A stretch of 30,207 nucleotides of DNA from CALFBG01 sp045110315 (GCA_045110315.1 JBGCFY010000114.1:1-30207); one strand, 5' to 3'; shown: positions 1 to 8,079, counted from the stretch's first letter. Notes: a model not told the origin generated them from the sequence alone. Made by a program: numbers and translations.

Positions 1-39
1 TTAGCAGAAGGCGCTCGTGAGGGTGGTCTCAAACTTTAA
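1..39 (+). CDS. rplR: 50S ribosomal protein L18, C-terminal end only
   Basis: Only the last 12 codons and the TAA stop are in the window. They read LAEGAREGGLKL, which matches the usual L18 C-terminus (AREGGLxF/L). L18 binds 5S rRNA in the large subunit. It lies directly before rpsE, as in the standard spc operon, with a 12-base gap. The identification rests on this short tail plus its position. Confidence 0.85.
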   Translation, partial: LAEGAREGGLKL

Positions 40-51
40 AATAATCTAGTA

Positions 52-570
52 ATGGCAAAGAAGACTTCAAATAGAGGAAAGCCTACAGAAAGCGAGTTAA
101 AAGAAAAATTAGTTAACCTTAATCGAGTAGCGAAAGTTACCAAAGGTGGACGTACCTTCAGCTTCGCTGCGATTGTGGTAGTAGGAGATGGAAACGGTAC
201 CGTAGGGCACGGTTTAGGAAAAGCTAGAGATGTATCAGAATCTATTGCTAAAGCGGTAGATGATGCTAAAAAGAATTTAATTAAAGTACCAATCTATAAA
301 GGTACTATTCCACACGAGCAGAAAGGGAAGTACGGTGCTGGTAAAGTATTTATTAAGCCTGCCGCAGAGGGTACAGGGGTAATCGCTGGTGGTGCAATGC
401 GTGCCGTCTTAGAAAGTGCAGGTGTTCATAATGTATTAGCTAAATCACAGGGATCATCCAACCCTCATAACGTAGTGAAAGCTACTATTGACGCTTTAGC
501 AAAATTGAGATCTCCAATGCAAGTAGCTAAAGAGCGTAATATCTCAATGGAAAAATTGTTTAACGGATAA
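52..570 (+). CDS. rpsE: 30S ribosomal protein S5
   Basis: S5 is a small-subunit protein that contributes to decoding accuracy and the mRNA entry site. The 172-aa product has the N-terminal double-stranded-RNA-binding-like half (residues about 15-80, with VAKVTKGGRTFSF and the glycine-rich GDGNGTVGHGLGKA stretch). The C-terminal half carries GTGVIAGGAMRAVLESAGV and the SNPHNVVKAT motif. The length is normal for the family. The ATG at 52 follows the rplR stop closely and begins MAKKTSNRGK. It belongs to the spc operon, with rpmD 16 bases downstream. Nothing unusual was seen. Confidence 0.97.
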   Translation: MAKKTSNRGKPTESELKEKLVNLNRVAKVTKGGRTFSFAAIVVVGDGNGTVGHGLGKARDVSESIAKAVDDAKKNLIKVPIYKGTIPHEQKGKYGAGKVFIKPAAEGTGVIAGGAMRAVLESAGVHNVLAKSQGSSNPHNVVKATIDALAKLRSPMQVAKERNISMEKLFNG

Positions 571-586
571 GCTTACATTTATAAAA

Positions 587-766
587 ATGAGTAAAGTAAA
601 AGTAACGCAAGTTAGAAGTATCATCGATCGTCCAAAAAGACAAAAAGATACTATGTTCGCATTAGGTTTGCGCAAAATGAATCAAACCGTAGAACACAAT
701 CCTACGCCTCAAATCTTGGGGATGATTAAAAAAGTAAGCCACTTAGTGAAAGTGGAAGGAATGTAA
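587..766 (+). CDS. rpmD: 50S ribosomal protein L30
   Basis: This is a 59-aa gene found by reading the gap between rpsE and rplO. The product starts MSKVKVTQVRSIIDRPKRQK and ends HLVKVEGM. It is a typical short bacterial L30, with the conserved S-x-I-x-R-P-K-x-Q-x-x-T region and the TP-x-I-L-G-M-I-x-K-V-x-H-L-V ending. L30 is a small protein of the large subunit. Its position between rpsE and rplO is canonical for the spc operon, and both length and context agree. Confidence 0.96.
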   Translation: MSKVKVTQVRSIIDRPKRQKDTMFALGLRKMNQTVEHNPTPQILGMIKKVSHLVKVEGM

Positions 767-816
767 GCTTTTAGCTAACATCGTTTATTATTGGAGTTTC
801 GTAAAGAATTAACAAA

Positions 817-1263
817 ATGGAATTACATAGTCTCAAACCTGCAAAGGGAGCGGTTAAAAAGGTAAAAAGAATAGCAAGAGGACAAGGTTCTGGTCGTGGT
901 GGTACAAGTACCCGTGGACACAAAGGACAAAAGTCGCGTTCTGGTTATAGCCGAAAGAGAAATTTCGAAGGTGGTCAAATGCCACTTCAAATGCGTTTGC
1001 CTAAACGTGGATTTAATAATCCAAACCGAGAGGAGTTCGTTGCACTCAACTTAGGAAGATTACAGGACATCGCAGATAAATACAACTTAGATACCATCAA
1101 TCAAGAGAATTTAGTAGCAAATGGTATCGTGAAGAAAACTGATAAGATTAAAATTTTAGCTAACGGAGAATTAAAATCCAAGTTGAGTGTCAGCGCTAAT
1201 GCTTGCTCAGAAAGTGCTAAAAAAGCAATCGAAGCAACAGGAGGGAGCATTAATTTAGTATAA
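817..1263 (+). CDS. rplO: 50S ribosomal protein L15
   Basis: L15 is a late-assembling protein that organises 23S rRNA in the large subunit. The 148-aa product begins MELHSLKPAKGAVKKVKR and has the glycine/arginine-rich, rRNA-penetrating N-terminal arm (GRGQGSGRGGTSTRGHKGQKSR-like, residues about 20-45). The GGQMPLQMRLPKRGF motif follows, with a globular C-terminal half. The length is normal. It sits between rpmD and secY as expected, but a 192-base spacer with a perfect hairpin follows it, which is unusual inside this operon. Confidence 0.97.
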   Translation: MELHSLKPAKGAVKKVKRIARGQGSGRGGTSTRGHKGQKSRSGYSRKRNFEGGQMPLQMRLPKRGFNNPNREEFVALNLGRLQDIADKYNLDTINQENLVANGIVKKTDKIKILANGELKSKLSVSANACSESAKKAIEATGGSINLV

Positions 1264-1314
1264 ATTAAAACTCAAGCTTGCAAATTAAAAGTGCAATTCT
1301 AGAAAATTATAAAT

Positions 1315-1348
1315 AACTTGTTGCTTTATCACTAAAGAGCAACAAGTT
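1315..1348 (+). terminator. Hairpin in the rplO-secY gap (attenuator or partial terminator)
   Basis: AACTTGTTGCT (1315-1325) and AGCAACAAGTT (1338-1348) are perfect 11-bp arms with a 12-base loop. TATTGCATTTT follows, so there is a weak, interrupted T-tract. The hairpin lies 51 bases after the rplO stop and 107 bases before secY. It could lower the transcript level of secY relative to the ribosomal genes, or mark a processing site. The stem is seen; the function is inferred. Confidence 0.5.
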
Positions 1349-1455
1349 TATTGCATTTTATGGAAAACCTTTAATTTAGGAACAATTTTGGATTTGTTTC
1401 CGTTAAATAATTAACTCAAGCTTAGAGTAAAAGACCGAAATCATAATTATCGCTG

Positions 1456-2814
1456 ATGAAAAAATTAATTACTACCTTAAAAAACATTTGGAAGATTAAA
1501 GAATTGAAAGATCGAATTCTATTCACCTTGGCAATGCTCATGGTATTTAGATTTGGATGTTTTATCGTTCTACCAGGTGTTGTTCCTTCTGTATTGGAAG
1601 ATGCAGCTTCGAACGGTAATCCAAATGACTTACTTGGATTAATTAACGTATTTACTGGAGGTGCTTTCAATAGTGCCGCTATTTTCGCCCTCGGGATCAT
1701 GCCGTACATTACTGCATCGATCATTATTCAATTACTCGGTTTTGCCGTTCCTTATTTCCAACGATTACAGCAAAGAGAAGGGGAGTCCGGAAGAAAGAAA
1801 ATCAATCAAATCACTCGATTACTTACCGTAGCAATTACCTTAGTACAAGGTAGTGGTTACTTGACTTATATCAATAGTTTAGGTGCCGTGGATCCTAATA
1901 TTCCAACTGGAATTTTTTGGATTTGTAATATTATCATCCTTTCTACGGGTACAATTTTCGCTATGTGGTTGGGAGAAAGAATTACGGACAAAGGAATCGG
2001 AAATGGTGTTTCTTTATTGATTACCATTGGTATTATCGCTTCTTTACCGTCAGCTTTTATCTTCGAATTCACGTCGCAGTTAAATAATAATATCTTACTT
2101 TTCGTTATCGAAATGGCTTTATTGTTCGTAGTTGTTATGGCTACCGTACTAATTGTCCAAGGCGTGCGTAAGATTCCTATTCAATTTGCGAAACGAATGG
2201 TTGGTCGTGGTGCTAATGCTATGCCTGCTACTGGAAATCGAGATTACATTCCTTTGAAAGTAAATGCTGCGGGGGTAATGCCGATTATCTTTGCGCAAGC
2301 ATTGATGTTCTTACCCGTAACAGTAGCACAGTTATTTACCGATGCCGCTGCTGAGAATTCTTTCTTAATGGCACTGAATGACTTTACTTCGGGACCTTAT
2401 AATATTATTTACTTCATTTTAGTAGTTGTATTTACCTACGTTTATACTGCACTACTTGTGAATCCACAACAATACGCGGAATACCTTAAACGTCAGAATG
2501 CATTTATTCCCGGAATCAAACCAGGGAAAAACACTGCTGAGTTTATTGATGCCGTTACAACTAGAATTACTTTACCTGGATCTATCTTTTTAGGAATTAT
2601 CTCAATCCTCCCTGCTTTCGCAGCAGCTTTTGGAGTTAATATCGCTTTTGCGATGTTCTTTGGTGGTACTTCTTTACTGATCTTAGTAGCGGTAGTTTTA
2701 GATACTTTACAACAAATTGAAAGTCATCTCTTAATGCGTAAATACGATGGACTTGTTAAATCTGGTAGATTACAAGGAAAAAGTAGAATGCAAGGGATTG
2801 GTGCTGGAATGTAA
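1456..2814 (+). CDS. secY: Protein translocase subunit SecY
   Basis: SecY is the pore-forming subunit of the inner-membrane Sec translocon (SecYEG). It exports unfolded proteins with SecA and inserts membrane proteins. The 452-aa product has about ten hydrophobic segments. Family landmarks include FGCFIVLPGV near residue 32, the plug-region and TM2 stretch GALNVFTGGAF-like (residues about 60-75), GIMPYITASIIIQLL (about 83-97), GERITDKGIGNGVSL and the C-terminal loop FIPGIKPGKNTAEFI. The length matches Bacteroidota SecY. The start MKKLITTLKNIWKIKELKDRI is typical. The gene is preceded by a 192-base leader with a hairpin and followed by a very strong hairpin, so it appears to be the last gene of its transcript here. 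Confidence 0.97.
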   Translation: MKKLITTLKNIWKIKELKDRILFTLAMLMVFRFGCFIVLPGVVPSVLEDAASNGNPNDLLGLINVFTGGAFNSAAIFALGIMPYITASIIIQLLGFAVPYFQRLQQREGESGRKKINQITRLLTVAITLVQGSGYLTYINSLGAVDPNIPTGIFWICNIIILSTGTIFAMWLGERITDKGIGNGVSLLITIGIIASLPSAFIFEFTSQLNNNILLFVIEMALLFVVVMATVLIVQGVRKIPIQFAKRMVGRGANAMPATGNRDYIPLKVNAAGVMPIIFAQALMFLPVTVAQLFTDAAAENSFLMALNDFTSGPYNIIYFILVVVFTYVYTALLVNPQQYAEYLKRQNAFIPGIKPGKNTAEFIDAVTTRITLPGSIFLGIISILPAFAAAFGVNIAFAMFFGGTSLLILVAVVLDTLQQIESHLLMRKYDGLVKSGRLQGKSRMQGIGAGM

Positions 2815-2865
2815 TTCAGGCACACGTTATTATATTTAGCTATTCCAACTAGATTAGCTAACCCA

Positions 2866-2910
2866 AAATTTTGACTACCTACTTAAGTGGGTAGTCAAAA
2901 TTTGTGTTTT
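2866..2910 (+). terminator. Strong terminator-like hairpin after secY
   Basis: The arms AAATTTTGACTACC (2866-2879) and GGTAGTCAAAATTT (2890-2903) are perfectly complementary over 14 bp. The central ACTTAAGT palindrome and one T-G pair extend the stem to leave a four-base loop. GTGTTTTTC follows. It starts 52 bases after the secY stop. The A-run in the 5' arm means it could also act on the opposite strand, although no gene converges on it. Confidence 0.75.
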
Positions 2911-3536
2911 TCACAACTTTAAATAAACTTAGCAGTGCTTTTGTAAGCCGCATAGTACTGTAGCTAACTATAGCTAGTTTAAATTTTTGGAAAATATAAC
3001 ACTTAGATTAAATCGGAGGAATCCAAAAGAAACGAAAACGATCGTAGTCCATATTGGCTTTTCTTAAAGGAGTTATTTAAAAATAAATCAATACTAATAA
3101 TTTATCTACCTAACCTTAGCTTAGGAAGGCTTTGAGCAACGAATAGACTGTTCAAAAGATAATGCAAGTTAATCAGTGAGTTAATTTGTCTTGGTACTTA
3201 CTACAGGTTAGACTTAGGTTAAAGCATTGGACACTGTACTTCAGTTTTTTTTTTATTTTAAAATGGTTTCCTTACCGTATTTACTTAGTGAAGTTATTTT
3301 TGACGGATGATTACTAATGAATTAATTCCGCTTAATATCAATGTAACTTCAATCTCAAAATCACATTGAATACCTGTTGAAATGGTTAAATCAGTAAGAT
3401 TTTAGGAACATTTTTCATTTTTATTGTTTACTATTAAGCACCTATCGTAATCTGCTACCATAGCCGTTGCGAAACTTCAAGGAGCTAAAGGATGATTGCT
3501 TAAATCAAGCCTACACGTACAATTTAATTTAGATAG
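2911..3536. other. Intergenic region of about 630 bp between secY and map, no gene seen
   Basis: No coding frame of useful length, tRNA or recognisable RNA gene was found. It holds a nine-to-ten-base T-run near 3245-3255. It also holds a weak GAAGTTAT...GTAACTTC inverted pair (3290-3350) that resembles the ends of the repeat family found elsewhere in the window. The promoter for map should lie near its 3' end, but I see no clean TAnnTTTG box there. Confidence 0.6.
3290..3350. repeat. Possible degenerate member of the GAAGTT-ended repeat family
   Basis: GAAGTTATTTTT starts at 3290 and ATGTAACTTC ends at 3350, giving an imperfect inverted pair about 61 bp apart. The ends match those at 27244-27305 (GAAGTTATTTTT / AAATAACTTC). 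The interior is unalike, so membership in one family is tentative. Confidence 0.3.
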
Positions 3537-4352
3537 ATGATTTTTTATAAAACTGATGAAGAGATCGAACTAATTCGCGAAAGTTGCCTATTAGTTTGTA
3601 AAACACTTGCTCACGTAGCGAGTATCATAAAGCCAGGAATGACGGGTGAACAGCTCGACAAAGAGGCAGAAGCGTTAATTAGAGACCACCAAGCCATTCC
3701 AGGGTTTAAGGGATATGGCGGGTTTCCTGCTACTTTATGTATTTCTGTAAATGAAGGTGTCGTACACGGCATTCCAAATAAAACAGAATTCAAAGATGGA
3801 GATATCGTTTCTGTAGACTGTGGAACCTACATGAATGAATTTTATGGGGACGCTGCTTATACTTTTGCTCTTGGTGAAGTAGACGAAGCCACCATGGAAC
3901 TGTTGCGCGTAACCAATACTTCTTTGTATCGGGCGATTGATAGTGCGGTAGCTGGTAAACGATTAGGAGATATTGGATTTGCCGTACAGGATTACTGTGA
4001 AAAGCAGCATGGTTATGGCGTAGTGAGAGAGTTGGTTGGTCACGGAATCGGTAAGTCTTTGCACGAAGCTCCAGAGGTTCCTAATTACGGGAAAAGAGGA
4101 AAAGGACCGATGCTTAAAGATGGACTCGTTATTGCGATCGAACCGATGGTAAATTTGGGGGTGAAGGAAGTGCGTCAAGCGAAAGATGGTTGGACGATTA
4201 TTACAAAAGATAGTAAAGCTTCGGCACACTACGAGCATACTATTGCAGTGCGAAAAGGGAAGGCAGATATTCTTTCAAATCACGTAATTGTAGAAGAAGA
4301 AATTAAGAAAAATGACGCAGTACGGGAGGTAGCAATTAAAGATTTAGTGTGA
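3537..4352 (+). CDS. map: Methionine aminopeptidase, type I
   Basis: This enzyme removes the initiator methionine from nascent cytosolic proteins using a dinuclear metal centre in a pita-bread fold. The 271-aa product carries all five metal ligands: D94 (VSVDCGT), D105 (YGDAAYT), H169 (GHGIGKSLHE), E202 (AIEPMV) and E233 (YEHTIAV). The substrate-binding histidine falls in VHGIP. There is no zinc-finger N-terminal extension, so it is the short type Ia form with a modest C-terminal tail. In this genome it is separated from secY by 722 bp, although the secY-map-infA order is preserved. Its own promoter is therefore likely, but was not identified. Confidence 0.96.
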   Translation: MIFYKTDEEIELIRESCLLVCKTLAHVASIIKPGMTGEQLDKEAEALIRDHQAIPGFKGYGGFPATLCISVNEGVVHGIPNKTEFKDGDIVSVDCGTYMNEFYGDAAYTFALGEVDEATMELLRVTNTSLYRAIDSAVAGKRLGDIGFAVQDYCEKQHGYGVVRELVGHGIGKSLHEAPEVPNYGKRGKGPMLKDGLVIAIEPMVNLGVKEVRQAKDGWTIITKDSKASAHYEHTIAVRKGKADILSNHVIVEEEIKKNDAVREVAIKDLV

Positions 4353-4451
4353 TCATTTTTTAGTAAGAATAGTACTTGAAAATTAATTTATAACGATAAA
4401 ATTACCGTTTTGGTAGGTGCTAGGAGAAAATAAAATGGTTTTTGCCAATAA

Positions 4452-4486
4452 TTTGGAGGAAAATCATTATTTTTTTTGTATCTTTG
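4452..4486 (+). promoter_or_regulatory. Bacteroidota-type promoter for infA
   Basis: TATCTTTG at 4479-4486 matches the Bacteroidota -7 box TAnnTTTG. An upstream TTTG at 4452-4455 is a possible -33 box, 23 bases away, with a T-rich spacer. The -7 box ends only 18 bases before the infA ATG, so the leader would be very short. The 12-base string TATCTTTGCACT recurs upstream of carA. The box is seen; activity is inferred. Confidence 0.65.
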
Positions 4487-4504
4487 CACTCCGAAATCTA
4501 AAAT

Positions 4505-4723
4505 ATGGCAAAGCAAGGTTTAATAAAACAAGATGGGATTGTAGAGGAAGCATTATCAAATGCAACCTTCCGTGTACGACTAGAAAATGAGCACCAAATT
4601 TTGGCGACCATTTCTGGTAAAATGAGAATGCACTACATCCGAATTCTTCCTGGTGATAAAGTTTCTGTGGAAATGTCTCCGTACGACTTATCAAGGGGTA
4701 GAATTACTTATCGCTATAAATAG
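4505..4723 (+). CDS. infA: Translation initiation factor IF-1
   Basis: IF-1 binds the 30S A site during initiation and helps IF-2 and IF-3. The 72-aa product is the standard length and shows the S1-like OB fold. Landmarks are the start MAKQGLIKQDGIVEEALSNA, FRVRLENEHQILATISGKMR, and the IRILPGDKVSVEMSPYDLSRGRITYRYK ending typical of the family (residues about 45-72). It is preceded by a promoter box only 18 bases from the start codon, so the transcript may be nearly leaderless. rpmJ, rpsM and rpsK follow on the same strand. Confidence 0.97.
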   Translation: MAKQGLIKQDGIVEEALSNATFRVRLENEHQILATISGKMRMHYIRILPGDKVSVEMSPYDLSRGRITYRYK

Positions 4724-4788
4724 ATAGAATTTTAAAAATTATTAACGAGCTATTTTTATAGCTGTTTTACTATTTTAAATAATTGGAC

Positions 4789-4905
4789 ATGAAAGTTAGA
4801 GCATCAATTAAAAAAAGGTCAGCTGACTGCAAAATTGTGCGGAGAAAAGGAAAATTATTCGTAATTAATAAAAAGAATCCTAGATTCAAACAACGTCAAG
4901 GTTAA
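4789..4905 (+). CDS. rpmJ: 50S ribosomal protein L36, zinc-free (C-minus) type
   Basis: This is a 38-aa gene found between infA and rpsM. The product runs MKVRASIKKRSADCK through NPRFKQRQG. L36 is the smallest large-subunit protein. The classical zinc ribbon uses three Cys and one His. Here only C14 remains: position 11 is Ser, and positions near 27 and 32 are Asn and Phe, so zinc cannot be bound in the usual way. This is the C-minus form that I know as common in Bacteroidota. Position in the alpha operon is canonical. Confidence 0.96.
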   Translation: MKVRASIKKRSADCKIVRRKGKLFVINKKNPRFKQRQG

Positions 4906-4920
4906 TAAAAAACAGAACTC

Positions 4921-5298
4921 ATGGCTCGAATAGCAGGTGTCGATTTACCTAGAAATAAACGTGGTGTCATTAGTCTTACTTATATTTTCGGTATAGGAAG
5001 ATCTATCGCAGTGGAAATCCTTAAAAAAACAGGAATCGACGAAAACACCAAAGTTACTGATTGGACAGATGATAACGTAAGAAATATCGCTAGCCTTATT
5101 CAAGAAGAATACAAAGTAGAAGGTCAACTTCGCTCTGAAATTCAAATGAATATCAAACGGTTAATGGATATTGGATGTTATCGTGGACTCCGTCACCGTA
5201 AAAGTCTTCCATTAAGAGGTCAACGAACTCAAACAAATGCGCGTACGCGTAAAGGTAGACGTAAGACAGTAGCAAATAAAAAGAAAGCAACTAAATAA
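4921..5298 (+). CDS. rpsM: 30S ribosomal protein S13
   Basis: S13 sits in the small-subunit head and forms bridges to the large subunit and contacts to P-site tRNA. The 125-aa product starts MARIAGVDLPRNKRGVISLTY, with the helix-two-turns-helix region and the basic C-terminal tail LRHRKSLPLRGQRTQTNART followed by a lysine-rich end. The length is normal. It is 15 bases after rpmJ and 11 bases before rpsK, consistent with co-transcription in the alpha operon. Confidence 0.97.
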   Translation: MARIAGVDLPRNKRGVISLTYIFGIGRSIAVEILKKTGIDENTKVTDWTDDNVRNIASLIQEEYKVEGQLRSEIQMNIKRLMDIGCYRGLRHRKSLPLRGQRTQTNARTRKGRRKTVANKKKATK

Positions 5299-5309
5299 TC
5301 ATTAGTCGG

Positions 5310-5696
5310 ATGGCAAAAGGAAAAAAAGTTAAAAAAAGGAATGTAAAAGTTGAACCAGAAGGTCACGTACACATTCAAGCTAGTTTCAATAATATCATCA
5401 TCTCTCTTTGTAATAAAAAGGGACAGGTGATCTCCTGGGCTTCTGCCGGAAAAGCTGGCTTTAGAGGTTCTAAGAAAAATACACCTTACGCAGCTCAAAT
5501 TGCAGCAAGTGATGCAGCAAAGGTTGCTTACGATGCAGGATTACGTTCTGTAGAGGTATTTGTTAAAGGACCTGGATCAGGAAGAGAAGCGGCGATTCGT
5601 GCAATCGATGTAGCTGGAATTAAAGTGAGACGAATCAAAGACGTTTCGCCAGTTCCTCACAATGGCTGCCGACCACCTAAGAAAAGAAGAGTATAA
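5310..5696 (+). CDS. rpsK: 30S ribosomal protein S11
   Basis: S11 lies on the small-subunit platform near the Shine-Dalgarno helix. The 128-aa product has a lysine-rich N-terminus, then GHVHIQASFNNIIISL. The conserved core VISWASAGKAGFRGSKKNTPYAAQ follows at about residues 48-71, and the C-terminus is VSPVPHNGCRPPKKRRV, which is diagnostic. It lies between rpsM and rpsD as in the standard alpha operon. Confidence 0.97.
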   Translation: MAKGKKVKKRNVKVEPEGHVHIQASFNNIIISLCNKKGQVISWASAGKAGFRGSKKNTPYAAQIAASDAAKVAYDAGLRSVEVFVKGPGSGREAAIRAIDVAGIKVRRIKDVSPVPHNGCRPPKKRRV

Positions 5697-5731
5697 TATT
5701 AATAAGATAGCTTAATTAAAGAAACTATATA

Positions 5732-6343
5732 ATGGCAAGATATACGGGTCCTAAGACTAAAAAAGCCAGAGCTTTCGGTGAGCCAATTTTTGGCTTCGAT
5801 CGGTCTTTTGATAAAAGAAAGTATGGTCCTGGACAGCATGGTAATACTAGACGGAAAAAACAAAAGTCCGACTATGCTAAACAGTTGATGGAAAAACAAA
5901 AGGTAAAATATACTTATGGTGTACTAGAACGTCAATTCCGCAACCTCTTCGAGGCAGCGAATGGCAAAAAAGGAGTAACCGGTGAAGTACTTTTACAATT
6001 TTTGGAAGCAAGATTAGATAACGCGGTATTTCGATTAGGAATTTCTCCTACGAGAAACGGCGCTCGACAATTAGTCTCGCACAAACACATTACCGTTAAC
6101 GGTGTTGTGACCAATATCCCTTCTTGCCACTTAAAGCCAGGTGATATCATTGGCGTTCGAGGAAAATCTCAAAACCTTGAAGTGATCAGAGATAGCGTTG
6201 GAAATAAAGGTGATGCTAGAAAATTTGGCTGGTTGGAATGGAACCCTGATAAGTTAGAAGGCGTATTCCTTAGCTACCCTGAAAGAGAAGCGATTCCAGA
6301 GAATATCAACGAACAATTAATCGTTGAACTTTACTCTAAGTAA
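5732..6343 (+). CDS. rpsD: 30S ribosomal protein S4
   Basis: S4 starts small-subunit assembly by binding 16S rRNA, and in some bacteria represses its own operon. The 203-aa product starts MARYTGPKTKKARAFGEPIF and contains the globular 16S-binding part. The S4 RNA-binding domain follows (residues about 93-155: RLDNAVFRLGISPTRNGARQLVSHKHITVNGVVTNIPS-like). There is no zinc-knuckle set of cysteines at the N-terminus, so it is the zinc-free form. A perfect hairpin follows before rpoA. Confidence 0.97.
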   Translation: MARYTGPKTKKARAFGEPIFGFDRSFDKRKYGPGQHGNTRRKKQKSDYAKQLMEKQKVKYTYGVLERQFRNLFEAANGKKGVTGEVLLQFLEARLDNAVFRLGISPTRNGARQLVSHKHITVNGVVTNIPSCHLKPGDIIGVRGKSQNLEVIRDSVGNKGDARKFGWLEWNPDKLEGVFLSYPEREAIPENINEQLIVELYSK

Positions 6344-6358
6344 TCTATATAATTAGCT

Positions 6359-6398
6359 TGTTTGACAATTGGCTCCATTGCTAATTGTCAAACATTTT
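6359..6398 (+). terminator. Hairpin with short T-run between rpsD and rpoA
   Basis: TGTTTGACAATT (6359-6370) and AATTGTCAAACA (6383-6394) are perfect 12-bp arms. GGC and GCT inside add up to three more pairs. TTTT follows at 6395-6398. It starts 16 bases after the rpsD stop and ends 62 bases before rpoA. It looks like a partial terminator or processing element setting the rpoA level relative to the ribosomal genes. The role is inferred. Confidence 0.55.
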
Positions 6399-6459
6399 GC
6401 TATGTCAGAATATAAGGTTTCAAAGCCTATTTTTTCTCCTCTAAAGATTAACTCAACAT

Positions 6460-7458
6460 ATGAGCATTTTAAATTTCCAGAAGCCCAATAAAATTATTTT
6501 GCAAAAAGCAACTGATTTTGAGGGCACCTTCGAATTCAAACCCTTGGAACCTGGCTTCGGTCAAACCATCGGTAATTCACTCAGAAGAGTATTATTATCT
6601 TCACTGGAAGGATTCTCAATCTCAGCAGTACGAATTGCTGGCGTTGAACACGAATTTGCCACAATTCGCGGAGTAGTCGAAGATGTAGTAGATATTATTT
6701 TGAATCTGAAGCAGATTAGAATCAAACAACTCATTGCAGACGAAGATGTTTCTTCCGAAAAAATTTACCTTACCATCAGTGGTAAAGATAGATTCCACGC
6801 AGGAGATATTGAAGAGCACACCAACGTGTTTAAGGTGATGAACCCTGAACTTGTTATTTGCAATATGGAGCCTTTCGTCAACTTGGAAATGGAATTAACG
6901 ATCACTAAAGGTCGTGGTTATGTTCCTGCCGACGAAAACTTACCAAAAGATGCTCCGATTGGTGTTATTCCAATCGATGCGATCTATACACCAATCAAAA
7001 ATGTTGCTTACAAAGTATCTAACACTCGGGTAGGACAACGTACCGATTACGAGAAATTAACAATCGACGTTAAAACGGATGGTACAATTCACCCAGAAGA
7101 TGCAATTAAAGAAGCTTCAAGAATTTTGATTCAACACCTAATGCTCATCACCGACGAAAATATTACTTTCGACGATGCAGCATCTAGAGAAGATAACATC
7201 GTTGATGAGCACATCTTACATATGCGTAAGTTGTTGAAAACTTCTTTAGAAGATTTAGACTTATCTGTACGGGCGTACAACTGCTTAAAAGCAGCTAAAA
7301 TTAACACCTTGGCAGAATTAGTTCGATACGATACACACGAACTTTTGAAATTCCGTAACTTCGGTAAGAAATCTTTAGTAGAAATTGAAGAATTACTTCA
7401 AGATAAAGGTTTAACCTTCGGAATGGATTTGTCTAAGTACAAATTAGAAGAAGACTAG
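6460..7458 (+). CDS. rpoA: DNA-directed RNA polymerase subunit alpha
   Basis: The alpha subunit dimerises to nucleate RNA polymerase assembly, and its C-terminal domain contacts upstream DNA and activators. The 332-aa product has the N-terminal domain with FEFKPLEPGFGQTIGNSLRR and VLLSSLEGFSISAVRI (residues about 24-60). A linker follows, then the CTD from about 265 with LDLSVRAYNCLKAAKINTLA and LLKFRNFGKKSLVEIEELL. Length and motifs are complete. It lies between rpsD and rplQ as expected, with a hairpin in the upstream spacer. Confidence 0.97.
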   Translation: MSILNFQKPNKIILQKATDFEGTFEFKPLEPGFGQTIGNSLRRVLLSSLEGFSISAVRIAGVEHEFATIRGVVEDVVDIILNLKQIRIKQLIADEDVSSEKIYLTISGKDRFHAGDIEEHTNVFKVMNPELVICNMEPFVNLEMELTITKGRGYVPADENLPKDAPIGVIPIDAIYTPIKNVAYKVSNTRVGQRTDYEKLTIDVKTDGTIHPEDAIKEASRILIQHLMLITDENITFDDAASREDNIVDEHILHMRKLLKTSLEDLDLSVRAYNCLKAAKINTLAELVRYDTHELLKFRNFGKKSLVEIEELLQDKGLTFGMDLSKYKLEED

Positions 7459-7537
7459 TTTATAACATAAATATATTTTGGCAGTAACGGAAAGTTAAAG
7501 TACGTGCTGCGAAGTTAACCAATTTAAAATTTAAAAG

Positions 7538-8047
7538 ATGAGACACGGAAAGAAGTTCAATCACCTTGGAAGAAAGGCAGGACACAGAAAAGCGCTAATG
7601 AAAAATATGGCGATTTCTTTGATTATGCACAAAAGAATCACCACTACTGTTGCCAAAGCTAAGGCTTTGAGAATACACATCGAACCGCTAATCACTAAAG
7701 CTAAAAACAATACAACACACTCTAGAAGAGTTGTATTCAGTTACTTGCAAAATAAAGAAGCAATCAAAGAATTGTTTGACGTAGTTGCTGGTAAAGTTGG
7801 TGATCGCCCCGGTGGATATGTCCGAATCATCAAAACTGGTTTCCGACGAAGTGATGGATCTGAGATGGCAATGATCGAACTAGTTGATTTTAATGACGTT
7901 TACACTAATAAATCTTCTGCCTCTACTAAAACAGCTAAGAAACCTCGTACTAGAAGAGGAAAGAAGAAATCTGCATCTACTGAAACAGTAGCTACAGAAA
8001 CAACAGTCGAAGAGAACAAAAATGAGCCTGCAGCTGATGAAGAATAG
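7538..8047 (+). CDS. rplQ: 50S ribosomal protein L17 with C-terminal extension
   Basis: L17 lies near the peptide exit tunnel. The 169-aa product starts MRHGKKFNHLGRKAGHRKAL, which is diagnostic, and keeps the core to about residue 118 (GDRPGGYVRIIKTGFRRSDG, AMIELVDFN). After that comes a low-complexity tail of about 50 residues, first Lys/Arg/Thr-rich (KTAKKPRTRRGKKKSAS) and then acidic (EENKNEPAADEE). Such tails are common on Bacteroidota L17. It is the last gene of the alpha operon and is followed by a clear terminator. Confidence 0.96.
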   Translation: MRHGKKFNHLGRKAGHRKALMKNMAISLIMHKRITTTVAKAKALRIHIEPLITKAKNNTTHSRRVVFSYLQNKEAIKELFDVVAGKVGDRPGGYVRIIKTGFRRSDGSEMAMIELVDFNDVYTNKSSASTKTAKKPRTRRGKKKSASTETVATETTVEENKNEPAADEE

Positions 8048-8079
8048 CATGCACTTTCATTTACGATAAAATATACCTG

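Noticed and set aside
2911..3536. A missed tRNA or small gene in the secY-map gap
   Set aside because: I looked for cloverleaf-like pairs, TTCRA loops and short conserved proteins on both strands and found none.
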